The position numbers were made by a program, and so were the translations under genes. This document shows positions 35,771 through 44,323 of a stretch of DNA of 64,000 nt, one piece after another. The notes beneath the pieces were generated by a model. That model searched no databases and was not told the DNA's origin. It saw nothing but the letters and a program-made list of their open reading frames with translations. The DNA is taken from contig JABWCP010000014.1 in assembly GCA_013360215.1 (NCBI GenBank), positions 8,687 through 72,686 on the forward strand. The letters are read 5' to 3'. Numbering within the stretch: position 1 is the first letter of the stretch; each line of letters opens with the position of its first letter. This stretch comes from a bacterium (GTDB taxonomy: Bacteria; CLD3; SB21).

Positions 35771-37642
35771 ATGAATCTTCTGTCCGTCGAAAATGCCGGT
35801 AAAGCGTTTGGTGTAAAAACACTATTTGATAATATCACTTTTGGTGTAGCGCAAGGTCGTAAGATCGCTCTCGTGGCTAAAAATGGCGCCGGCAAAACAA
35901 CGCTTCTCAAAATGCTGATGGGTACCGAACCACCGGATAGCGGACGGATCGTTTTTCGTAATAATCTTACGATCGGTTACCTAGCTCAAGAACCGCAGTT
36001 TGACGAAAAAGCCACGGTATTAGAAACGCTTTTTGCCTCGGATACGCCCGCCCTGCGCGTGATCAAACATTACGAAGCCTTACTGGATTCGCCCGACTCG
36101 GATGCCGCTTATCAAAAGGCACTGGCCGATGCGATGGAGCAAATGGAACATCTTCAGGCGTGGGATTATGAATACAAAATCAAAGAAATCCTATCCCACC
36201 TCCAGCTTCATCACTTACATCAGACGATACAAACATTGTCCGGAGGCCAACGCAAACGCGTAGCGCTTGCGCGGGTACTCATCGAAGAACCTGAATTATT
36301 GATACTGGACGAGCCGACCAATCATCTTGATCTCGATATGATCGAGTGGTTGGAATCTTATTTATCCCGGCCGGAGCAAACATTGTTTCTGGTCACCCAC
36401 GATCGTTATTTTTTAGATCGCATTTGTGACGAAATCCTCGAACTGGAACGCGGAATCCTCTACAGACACATCGGTAACTATTCTTATTTTTTAGAGAAAA
36501 AAGAAGAACGCGAATTTAAAGAAGGTCGTGAACTGAATCATACCCGCAATGTATTGCGTAAGGAACTGCAGTGGATTCGTCGTCAACCCAAAGCGCGTAC
36601 GACCAAATCCAAAGCACGCGTTGATGCGTTTTATGTCTTGCAGGAAAAGGCGGAAGAAGAAATTCCGGACGATAAACTTAAATTGGCCATGCAGATGAAG
36701 CGTATCGGAGGAAAAATCCTGGAACTGCGCGATATCGAGCATCGGTTTGGCAACAACACGATTTTAAACGGGTTTTCGTATTCATTTAAAAAAGGGGAAC
36801 GCATCGGTCTTGTGGGCCGCAATGGCGCCGGTAAAACTACATTTTTGGAAATCATTACCGGCCGTCTGCATGCCGATCACGGCACTATCGAAACGGGTGA
36901 AACGATCACATTTGGATATTATTCGCAAAAAGGCCTTCTGGAAAACGAACAGCAACGCGTGATTGATCTGGTGCGGAGTTATGCTGAAGTAATTCCGATG
37001 GCTGACGGTTCGACATTATCCGCATCGCAGTTTCTCAATCAATTTCTTTTTCCTCCGGAACTGCAGCATACACCGGTATATAAACTCAGCGGCGGCGAAA
37101 AAAGGCGACTTTTTTTGCTGACCGTTTTGATCAAGAATCCCAATTTTCTGATCCTCGACGAGCCGACCAATGATTTGGATTTGATCACGCTCAGCGTTCT
37201 TGAAGAATTTTTACTTCATTTTCAAGGCTGCCTGCTGATCGTATCGCACGATCGTTATTTTATGGATCGGCTTGTAGATCACATCTTTGTCTTTGAGGGC
37301 GAGGGGGTGATTCGCGACTTTATAGGAAATTATGGCGAGTATCGGGAAGCTGAACGCGTAAAGGAAACTGTCAAAGATACCCCTGTAGAAAAAACTAACA
37401 TCAAAGATACGAATAAAAAAACAAAACTTTCGTACAAAGAAAAAATCGAATTTGAAAACCTTGAAAAAGAAATTGCAGCCTTAGAAAAAGAGAAAAACGA
37501 ACTGGAGAATAAACTCAATAACGGTTCCGCGGATTACATTGAACTTCAAAAATGGTCTGAACGTTTATCCGTTATTTCGCAAACGTTGGATGAAAAATCA
37601 ATGCGTTGGTTGGAATTAGCCGAATACACATCCGCCAAATAA
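35771..37642 (+). CDS. ABC-F family ATPase (Uup-like)
   Basis: 623 residues: two ATPase domains without membrane segments. First Walker A AKNGAGKTT, signature LSGGQRKRVALARVL, Walker B LLILDEPTNHLDLDM. Second Walker A GRNGAGKTT, signature LSGGEKRRLFLLTVL, Walker B FLILDEPTNDLDL. The linker (about 245-310) is long and basic. The C-terminal region (about 540-620) is a coiled coil (LEKEIAALEKEKNELENKLN), as in Uup. ABC-F proteins act on ribosomes or on branched DNA structures (Uup), not in transport. Walker A has AKNG where GRNG or GPNG is usual, a mild variant. Confidence 0.92.
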   Translation: MNLLSVENAGKAFGVKTLFDNITFGVAQGRKIALVAKNGAGKTTLLKMLMGTEPPDSGRIVFRNNLTIGYLAQEPQFDEKATVLETLFASDTPALRVIKHYEALLDSPDSDAAYQKALADAMEQMEHLQAWDYEYKIKEILSHLQLHHLHQTIQTLSGGQRKRVALARVLIEEPELLILDEPTNHLDLDMIEWLESYLSRPEQTLFLVTHDRYFLDRICDEILELERGILYRHIGNYSYFLEKKEEREFKEGRELNHTRNVLRKELQWIRRQPKARTTKSKARVDAFYVLQEKAEEEIPDDKLKLAMQMKRIGGKILELRDIEHRFGNNTILNGFSYSFKKGERIGLVGRNGAGKTTFLEIITGRLHADHGTIETGETITFGYYSQKGLLENEQQRVIDLVRSYAEVIPMADGSTLSASQFLNQFLFPPELQHTPVYKLSGGEKRRLFLLTVLIKNPNFLILDEPTNDLDLITLSVLEEFLLHFQGCLLIVSHDRYFMDRLVDHIFVFEGEGVIRDFIGNYGEYREAERVKETVKDTPVEKTNIKDTNKKTKLSYKEKIEFENLEKEIAALEKEKNELENKLNNGSADYIELQKWSERLSVISQTLDEKSMRWLELAEYTSAK

Positions 37643-37705
37643 TCGCAACATATTCTCGACGCCGGATGCAGTGAAAACGACGTATTGAGGTGCCCGTCAT
37701 TACGG

Positions 37706-38272
37706 CTAACGTGATAAACGTACGGCATCAATATTAAAAAATTCCGGAATTTTTCCGGTTTTATCTTTATAAAAATCCCTGATCTTTGCCATATCCCCTA
37801 TTTCATCACCGGTCATATATAGTGCCGGTCCAAAGCCTGCGAGCTTCTTTTCATAATCCAAAAAACCCAATACGACCGGTACATTGGCACCGAGCGCCAG
37901 ATGATAAAACCCGGACTTCCATTTTTCAACGCGCTTACGGGTGCCTTCCGCAGGTATGATGATCATCAAATCTTCGCGCGCCTTGAAAACATCAATCATC
38001 GCATCCACCATACTGTTTTTTCCCGAGCGATCCACAGGAATGCCGCCCATACGCACAAACATGCCTTTCAACGGAAATCGAAAGAGTTCTTTTTTCGCAA
38101 GAAAATTAACACGCATGTTAAAACATTCGAGCGCCCCTATACCGTACACAAAATCCCAATTACTGGTATGCGGCGCACCGATGATCACGCATTTTTTTAT
38201 ATTCGGAGCGATAGGCGCTGTGATCGTCCATCCCTTCATTCGGAAAAACCAGCGAAAAAGCTTAGCGATCAT
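37706..38272 (-). CDS. Lysophospholipid acyltransferase family protein (PlsC-like)
   Basis: 188 residues, short PlsC-like fold. The H-x4-D catalytic motif is APHTSNWD (His35, Asp40). Substrate-binding block MGGIPVDRSGKNSMVDAM and the PAEGTRKRV motif follow. No extended membrane domain. It probably transfers an acyl group to a lysophospholipid or lipid-A-like acceptor. It converges with the ABC-F gene (63 bases between stops). Confidence 0.87.
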   Translation of the reverse strand: MIAKLFRWFFRMKGWTITAPIAPNIKKCVIIGAPHTSNWDFVYGIGALECFNMRVNFLAKKELFRFPLKGMFVRMGGIPVDRSGKNSMVDAMIDVFKAREDLMIIIPAEGTRKRVEKWKSGFYHLALGANVPVVLGFLDYEKKLAGFGPALYMTGDEIGDMAKIRDFYKDKTGKIPEFFNIDAVRLSR

Positions 38273-38325
38273 ATTGTTTATTACATCAATTAGTGTGAAA
38301 AATTAGGTTCGGAAATTAACGCATA

Positions 38326-38688
38326 TTATTTTTTAATAGTGCGCCGAGGTTTTGAATACAGCACAGGCTTCGGATGTCGGATAATTTTACCTTGCGCTTC
38401 GAGTTCACGGGCAACAGAAATCGTATACCACGATAACGAGCCCTCAAAATCGGGAATCTTCTTCTCTACAAGCCGTACTATTTCCGTAAATCGTATAGGA
38501 CTAGTGGTCAAAACAGACAATATGGCTTTGGATACTATTTTGTATTTGTCCGAATCAATGGCCACGGATCTTTTCCAACCGAGGCCTTTTACACGCACTC
38601 GTTTTGTGGACTGTACTTGGCTTTTCTTTGGCATAAATGACATTTTCTCTCTGAATACGACATCAACGTAAGAAATATTAAAAATCAT
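38326..38688 (-). CDS. Small winged-helix-like protein (DUF6958-type)
   Basis: 120 residues as read from the first ATG (38686-38688), which overlaps the stop of the GDPD gene as ATGA; this argues for translational coupling. ATGs at residues 16 and 19 are alternative starts. The body (about 45-110) reads YKIVSKAILSVLTTSPIRFT then EIVRLVEKKIPDFEG and WYTISVARELEAQGKI, a three-helix plus wing pattern. It is basic at both ends. It may bind nucleic acid. Assignment to DUF6958 is tentative. Confidence 0.65.
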   Translation of the reverse strand: MIFNISYVDVVFREKMSFMPKKSQVQSTKRVRVKGLGWKRSVAIDSDKYKIVSKAILSVLTTSPIRFTEIVRLVEKKIPDFEGSLSWYTISVARELEAQGKIIRHPKPVLYSKPRRTIKK

Positions 38689-39620
38689 GGAAATGTGATA
38701 TACGGATCGGAAATTACTTTTTCACTGCGAAAACGCTGAATCACTGACCACGCCTCAACATGACGGTCCGTAGATAACACATCGGCACCATTATTTAATA
38801 ATTCATAATATACCGTATCACCACGGGCCTCGGCTTTTTTATCAAGGTTACCCATAGTTCCAAGTTGGCAAAAAATATTTTGCGCATGTAAGAGCTGATA
38901 CAGTGATTTATTCGGTTCTGAAATTCCACAAAACGCTACTATATTCCTTGGTTTGACACCATATGCGATCAAGCGGTGATAATCTTCTTCTTTCTCAATA
39001 CTGCATGATAAGATCAACGTAGAATCCAGTTTGATAAACGACGCCGCTTCGGAAGCGTTATAAGTTATGGGAACAACATAGCTGAATGCCCCATGACGTC
39101 GAAGCGCTTCCATGATCATTACCTGCGTGACACCTTCTTTTATGTCAAGCATCAATATAGTTTTGCCCTTAGCCCAAACTAACACCTCGTCAAGCGTAGG
39201 AATAGTATATGCCGTGATTTTACCGTCGTTGTCTTTTAATCGCAATTGCTTCAGATCTGCAAAAAGCATATCCGATACAGGGCCTTTGCCGGTAGTCGTG
39301 CGATCCAGTGTTTTGTCGTGCATCATGACCAGATTACCGTCTTTACTTATACGCACATCACACTCAATCAATGCATAAGTATACTTGATGGTATTTTCAA
39401 ATGTTGCCAAGCAGTTCTCAGGAAAACCGGATATCGGGCCGCCGCGATGAGCGCTAATCAAAGGTGAGCGCTTTCCAGACCATAAAAAAAATTGCTGTAG
39501 CTCGTCTCGCGAGGCCGGAGTAATTGTTTTGAAATGAACATTCACCCCATGCTTCGGAGGGGACGGTGTACAGGACAAAATAACCGTCAGCCATGACAAC
39601 ACGACAACAAATGAGCGCAT
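38685..39620 (-). CDS. Lipoprotein glycerophosphodiester phosphodiesterase
   Basis: 311 residues. Lipobox VILSC (Cys17). GDPD catalytic block: ISAHRGGPISGFPENCLATF (His58, Arg59, Glu68), Glu86 and Asp88 in ALIECDVRIS, His101 in VMMHDKTLDRTTTGKG. It hydrolyses glycerophosphodiesters to glycerol-3-phosphate and an alcohol; lipid anchoring places it in the envelope. It shares an ATGA overlap with the downstream small protein. Confidence 0.94.
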   Translation of the reverse strand: MRSFVVVLSWLTVILSCTPSPPKHGVNVHFKTITPASRDELQQFFLWSGKRSPLISAHRGGPISGFPENCLATFENTIKYTYALIECDVRISKDGNLVMMHDKTLDRTTTGKGPVSDMLFADLKQLRLKDNDGKITAYTIPTLDEVLVWAKGKTILMLDIKEGVTQVMIMEALRRHGAFSYVVPITYNASEAASFIKLDSTLILSCSIEKEEDYHRLIAYGVKPRNIVAFCGISEPNKSLYQLLHAQNIFCQLGTMGNLDKKAEARGDTVYYELLNNGADVLSTDRHVEAWSVIQRFRSEKVISDPYITFP

Positions 39621-39705
39621 AAATGATCGTTTGTTAGTAGTCTATGAAATATCCGGTCTATTTAAACTCATAACTATAAATAACTGCAAATCATTTCCTC
39701 AGCAC

Positions 39706-39740
39706 AAAAAGTACTCAAAAGATCATTCTTTGGTGAGTAC
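39706..39740 (-). terminator. Terminator of the nuclease-ATPase / AAA operon
   Basis: Stem GTACTCA (39711-39717) / TGAGTAC (39734-39740), extended by an inner AAAGA/TCTTT stem; on the minus strand it is followed by five T. It closes the AT-rich operon six bases after the stop codon, so the operon is a self-contained unit. Confidence 0.8.
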
Positions 39741-39745
39741 AAACT

Positions 39746-42262
39746 TCATACTATCTCACACTTTTTAGCTAAAACATCGGCTTCAACATATTTGTATTTT
39801 TTCTTTTCAATTCTTCCATCAGGATACTTTACTTCGACAATATCGTTTCTGCCAAATTTTTTAGAAGTAAGTAATAACATGAAAATCTCGTGTGAGTTTT
39901 TTATTTGAAGCAACTGATTCTTTATTGTTTGGATTCCTTTTTCATCGATTACTGATGTTTTTTTTCTGCTTGAATTCTCCAGTAATTCCAACGCATGGTC
40001 GGCGTACAACATGGACTTTTTCCCATCTCGTAATGAAAAATACAAGTTTGACATCCAATAATAAATAATTAACGATTCAAACTTTGTTTCATCGTCAATA
40101 GTCTCTTTAAGTTTAAGTTCAATTATTTTGGCTATGCTAAGCGCCTTATTTATCTCTGAACTATCTGACAAACTCTTGATTGCTACTGCGAATAAATATA
40201 TATCGCTCGGATCAATAAACGCATTCCCACTAAACAATTCCACATACTTATTAAAGTGTACGTTATCTGTCAAATTTGCCAGATCAATAAGGCATATTTC
40301 TTTAGTCGCCTTATACAACAACGTTTCATTTGTCTCATCTAAATTGTTTACTAAGTATTTGAGAATTTCGTTTCTCTTTAGCTTGGACAATTTACTTATA
40401 GAGTATATTATTTCAGGTTTAGTTATATCCTTCAAAAAATTCTTGTTTGAGTAGTCTAAAAGTAAAGAAAAGTTGTCTAAATTATCTTTGTCGAAAGCTA
40501 ACTCCAAATACAGCAAGAGATTGTTTTTATTAAATCCAATTGGATGCGAATCACTTTCGATCTTCAGAATTGAACTACTAAGGATAGTTTTAAAAATATC
40601 GTCTTTTATAGAAACATCAGTTTGTTGAGAAATAACATATTTTTGATATTTTAAAAAAAGAGAATCTGAAACATTACAAAACTCAAGAGCTTTGTTGATT
40701 TGCTCTAAAGCCGATTCTACATCTTCTTTTTTTTTATATATAACTGCCTGGTAATATAGAGATAGAGATCTTATCTTATTAAGGTATTCCTTTTTTTCTC
40801 CGCTTGCTTTATATGTCGAACTAAAGAGCTTTTCAAGTAAGTTGAGTGCCTGATTTTGATCATCAATAGAAATAGCAAGATTTAACAGTCCAATGTGATA
40901 TGCACGATTGTGATTCTCACCTTTTATGTACTCTTCTAAGATAGATATACCTTCGTTTTTTTCTCCAACAGCTATTTTACACACACCTAAATAGGGTTTG
41001 TAATCTAATACGAATGGTTCTTCAGAGAAACCATCACTAAGAATTTGCATTGCTTTTTTATAATTTTTTACATTAAAATATGATAGGCCTAGGAAATATC
41101 TATTAGACTCTAAATCTGTGTTCGATAGTGAGTCTTGATCTACACTTTCAAAAATCTCTATAGCTTCATGATAACTTTCATTAGAATACTTTATTAATCC
41201 ATCTATATGAGTATTATCTTTAATCGATGTCAACCATTCTTCTGAAAGACTTTCTTCAATAATTTTGTTTTTGATTCTAATTTCTCCTTCAAAATTAGAA
41301 CTTATTATTCCGAACAAATAGAGTTTACTTTTAATCTCATCAGTAAACTCCTCAGGCCTACCTTTGCGAAGAGCAATTAACGCGTTTTTTAACTGCTTAT
41401 TGTTCTTAATTAGCTCTCGAATGTGATCTATCGGGGAGACATCAAAAAAAGTTAAATATTTTTTTTTAATTAAGTCTTCAATAAGATCAACAGTTACAGA
41501 ACGTCCTTCTATCACAAGACTTTCCACGTCTGAACAAATATCAAATGTCAGTCTTGGGTTACCGTTTGCCCACTTATAGATTTCGTTTGAAATTAAAGTT
41601 GATATTTGTAATCCACTTTTTGATATAAAATCATCATGTTCAGATTTTGTAAAATCATCTAAATATATTTTTTCGCCAATATTAAACGGTGATTTATTTT
41701 TATCCTTTATCAACTCCGTAGGCTCAACAACACCAGAAAGTACATAAGTTAATCTTTCAAATTCAGGGAAATTTGTTCTTGAAAAATAAGTACTTCTTAT
41801 TTGAGCAAATATATTGTCAGAGTACGAAATGCTTTTAAGAGCATCGATTTCATCTAAAATTATAACTAATTCACAATTAATTTTATTTAGAATTAACTTT
41901 AGACAACGATAATATTCGCTATGTGGAGAAAGTGATTTTCTCCTAATTTGATCTATGTCGTTTTCAATATTCCCAATAACGCCGAGATTGGACTCAACAA
42001 TGATATTAATAATATTCCTATAACAATCGACTTCGTTATCATATAAATTTGATAAATCAATATAAGCAAATAACCTCTTTTCGTTTTCAAGAGTACCCTT
42101 GGCATGAAATAGTAAGTTTGTTTTACCCATTTGTCTTGCCACCAAAACGTACCCCGGCCTTTGCATCTCTTCAATTATATTTTTCAACTGAAGATCGGCG
42201 TTTCGTTCAACGTATAAATGGGGTGGAATTTTTGTATATTTTTTTAAAACTTTTTCTTTCAT
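39746..42262 (-). CDS. AAA_35-like ATPase with long TPR-like C-terminus (putative defence component)
   Basis: 838 residues. N-terminus YVERNADLQLKNIIEEMQRP then GYVLVARQMGKTNLL is the AAA_35 pattern (Walker A Lys47-Thr48). The first Walker A Gly is replaced by Val-Ala. Walker B is VIILDEID (133-140). A sensor-like WANGNPRLTFDIC lies at 231-243. From about 350 to 800 the protein is helical repeats resembling TPR (HEAIEIFESVDQDSLSNTDL, YYQAVIYKKKEDVESALEQI). No catalytic domain is visible elsewhere. ATGA overlap (42259-42262) couples its translation to the upstream nuclease-ATPase gene. Codon and base composition are AT-rich, unlike both neighbours. AAA_35/TPR proteins occur in predicted conflict systems; the exact role is inferred. 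Confidence 0.8.
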   Translation of the reverse strand: MKEKVLKKYTKIPPHLYVERNADLQLKNIIEEMQRPGYVLVARQMGKTNLLFHAKGTLENEKRLFAYIDLSNLYDNEVDCYRNIINIIVESNLGVIGNIENDIDQIRRKSLSPHSEYYRCLKLILNKINCELVIILDEIDALKSISYSDNIFAQIRSTYFSRTNFPEFERLTYVLSGVVEPTELIKDKNKSPFNIGEKIYLDDFTKSEHDDFISKSGLQISTLISNEIYKWANGNPRLTFDICSDVESLVIEGRSVTVDLIEDLIKKKYLTFFDVSPIDHIRELIKNNKQLKNALIALRKGRPEEFTDEIKSKLYLFGIISSNFEGEIRIKNKIIEESLSEEWLTSIKDNTHIDGLIKYSNESYHEAIEIFESVDQDSLSNTDLESNRYFLGLSYFNVKNYKKAMQILSDGFSEEPFVLDYKPYLGVCKIAVGEKNEGISILEEYIKGENHNRAYHIGLLNLAISIDDQNQALNLLEKLFSSTYKASGEKKEYLNKIRSLSLYYQAVIYKKKEDVESALEQINKALEFCNVSDSLFLKYQKYVISQQTDVSIKDDIFKTILSSSILKIESDSHPIGFNKNNLLLYLELAFDKDNLDNFSLLLDYSNKNFLKDITKPEIIYSISKLSKLKRNEILKYLVNNLDETNETLLYKATKEICLIDLANLTDNVHFNKYVELFSGNAFIDPSDIYLFAVAIKSLSDSSEINKALSIAKIIELKLKETIDDETKFESLIIYYWMSNLYFSLRDGKKSMLYADHALELLENSSRKKTSVIDEKGIQTIKNQLLQIKNSHEIFMLLLTSKKFGRNDIVEVKYPDGRIEKKKYKYVEADVLAKKCEIV

Positions 42263-43608
42263 TCTATTATTTCTTGATTTATTTGTTTGATTATTGAATC
42301 AATAATTTCCGCATTTAATACTTCCGAACTAACGACTCTTCTAAGAATTGCTTTCAATCTTCTTGGTGAACAACTAGAGGCCTCGATTATTTTACATTTA
42401 AATGTGTCTAGGTTTAATCGTAATGCGTCCTGAATTAAACAAAAAAGCAACTCAATGCTTTCGTTCCATCCGTTATTACAGTTTATATATTGAAAAAAAT
42501 CAGATGCTTTTGACCAATTCTTAATTAAGATAGATGGATCTGCAATGGTAGATATTACAAACTTTAAACTATTATCTGTTTTTTTATTACCATAGTAGTT
42601 TACTAAACTTGTTAGATCATCTGATATTTTCCTAACAAGAGTTATATCAATTAACGGTAACTCATCTATTACTATTACTTTTCGTTCTCTGTTTACTTCG
42701 GCCAGAAGCTGAACTATCTGTTTTATCACGTTCTGTTCCAATTGATTTCGTTCTTTGGAATACTTGTCTTCAATTCTACAAAGAACTTCTTCTAAAACGT
42801 CGTTTGACGTTCTGATATTTACAGGGCTAAGGTCGCAGAAACAGTAATCAATATCTGAAATCAACAAATTTCGATTTATTAACGTTGTTTTCCCAACTCC
42901 CGATTTTCCGAAAACCCATATATTATTTATGCTCAGAAATTTTATAAATTCGTCGTCTATTTTCCTTTTTAAATAAAAAGGTTCGCTTTTTTGGGAATAG
43001 CTATTAAATAGGATCGTTTCCGAATCAGGTTTTGATCTTCTTTTTAAGATGTAAGTATCCGATTCCTTTGTTTGTGTAGCACCACAAATAGTTTGATGCA
43101 TTTCCTGAATTCTAAGTGAATCTTCTATCCTGAAAACTGTATTATAAAGATCCTTCTCTTTAAGTAGATTGATTAGTTCATTTCCATTTATCAGTTTAAT
43201 GAATTCATCTGTTTTACTATGCTCAACAATTTTCTCACTCTTCCACTTCTCCCACCAACGCGCTTGATCAATATCTAAAACCGATGGAATACATAAAATC
43301 CAACTTTTAAGTTCGAAATTATCGGATTCTCTCGCGGTATCGAATGACTTTCTGATTTGTTGTTTTTGACTATCGGAAAAACTTTCCAAGAAAAACTTAC
43401 ATTGAACTACTGTTATTGGTTCTATTCCTATTTTCCCAATAAAAACATCAATCCCTCCATCTCCATGTTTTACTTCAACCTGACTTACGACCTGATTGGA
43501 ATACATTTTTCTAAATAAGTTCTCACAAGCAATTTCAAATGCTTTCCTTGCGCCCTCAATATTCCCATGTAGCGCTTTAAAGTCACTCCAATCTCTATTC
43601 ATTTTCAT
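42259..43608 (-). CDS. Mrr-like PD-(D/E)xK nuclease fused to a P-loop ATPase (putative defence effector)
   Basis: 449 residues. N-terminal nuclease: helix with Glu29 (FEIACENLFRKMY), then VEVKHGDGGIDVFIGK with catalytic Asp54, and VVQCKFF giving the Q-x-K of Mrr-type enzymes (Gln69, Lys71). A linker follows, then an ATPase with Walker A FGKSGVGKTTLI (Lys240, Thr241) and Walker B KVIVIDELPLID (Asp315, Glu316). A helical C-terminus (about 380-449) contains SSCSPRRLKAILRR, similar to STAND/AAA lids. All catalytic residues are present. Such fusions resemble abortive-infection and restriction effectors that cut nucleic acid when a sensor NTPase is triggered. It leads the operon, and its promoter must lie in the 162 bases before the tmRNA terminator. 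Confidence 0.85.
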   Translation of the reverse strand: MKMNRDWSDFKALHGNIEGARKAFEIACENLFRKMYSNQVVSQVEVKHGDGGIDVFIGKIGIEPITVVQCKFFLESFSDSQKQQIRKSFDTARESDNFELKSWILCIPSVLDIDQARWWEKWKSEKIVEHSKTDEFIKLINGNELINLLKEKDLYNTVFRIEDSLRIQEMHQTICGATQTKESDTYILKRRSKPDSETILFNSYSQKSEPFYLKRKIDDEFIKFLSINNIWVFGKSGVGKTTLINRNLLISDIDYCFCDLSPVNIRTSNDVLEEVLCRIEDKYSKERNQLEQNVIKQIVQLLAEVNRERKVIVIDELPLIDITLVRKISDDLTSLVNYYGNKKTDNSLKFVISTIADPSILIKNWSKASDFFQYINCNNGWNESIELLFCLIQDALRLNLDTFKCKIIEASSCSPRRLKAILRRVVSSEVLNAEIIDSIIKQINQEIIE

Positions 43609-43767
43609 TTACCCAAAATGTCGTTAAAAGATGATGATTCTAAGGTTGGTTTAGAAATGCACAATAGCATAATGTATATACTATTTCAGTAGTCATAATA
43701 TAATTAAATTTATCAATCCCAAACAGGAATCAATAATAATTATACATAATTTCCATATGTAAGATAT

Positions 43768-43799
43768 AAAAAAAGCCGTTTCATATTGAAGCGGCTTTT
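43768..43799 (-). terminator. Terminator of the tmRNA gene
   Basis: Stem AAAAGCCG (43771-43778) / CGGCTTTT (43792-43799); on the minus strand it is followed by a T run. It separates ssrA from the nuclease-ATPase operon. Confidence 0.85.
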
Positions 43800-43807
43800 A
43801 GAATTCG

Positions 43808-44168
43808 TGGAGACGACGGGAATTGAACCCGTGTCCGAATATAAGTTCCTAAGGGCATCTACATGCGTAGGACTGTTTTGGTTTTTAACCGGCTCATAAA
43901 AAACGTCCAAAAAGCAAACCGGCGAGCTCGATAGTATTTCGCGTCAGACCTCCGAGCATTGGCCCTTCGCTAGTCGATCAAAAATGACATCTCAGCTAAC
44001 TCCGATCAACGGGAGATGGCCGAAACGGACTGCAGGAAATTAATCCTTAGGCAGCCAACGCGTATGCGTTATTGTTGAGTATTGGTTTCCGCTTATTTTA
44101 CGCGCACACAGAAAAAGCGCGGCATGCGACCCAAAGCACCCTATACCCGTCGAATCCAGTTCGTCCCC
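43808..44168 (-). ncRNA. ssrA: tmRNA
   Basis: 361 nt. 5' end GGGGACGAACTGGATTCGAC (complement of 44149-44168) and 3' end in the tRNA-like domain (GGGTTCAATTCCCGTCGTCT then CCA-less end) fit the two halves of the alanine-accepting acceptor and T arms. The seven-base acceptor GGGGACG pairs with CGTCTCC (one G-U). CCA is not encoded. The likely resume codon follows an ATACTC block (compare ATAGTC in E. coli) and gives the tag (Ala)-Asn-Asn-Asn-Ala-Tyr-Ala-Leu-Ala-Ala ending at TAA, which has the usual YALAA degron. It rescues stalled ribosomes. Its 3' end is a common integration site, and an AT-rich operon lies directly behind it. Confidence 0.95.
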
Positions 44169-44323
44169 ATATTGCAAAAGAACATTGGTATCTGTGAGAT
44201 ACATTCCTAGAACGTCGCATGGTCGTAAAAAATTCCGTAATTGTCAACACCAAGGAACATCCTTGTATATAAATGCCGCATGTTTTAATTTACCACGTCC
44301 AACCATCTGCGAGGTTTTCATAT

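Noticed and set aside
43808-43850. tmRNA 3' end as an attachment site with a repeat at the far end of the AT-rich operon
   Set aside because: I looked for the GGGAATTGAACCCGTGTC block near 39621-39745 and found none; no integrase gene is present.
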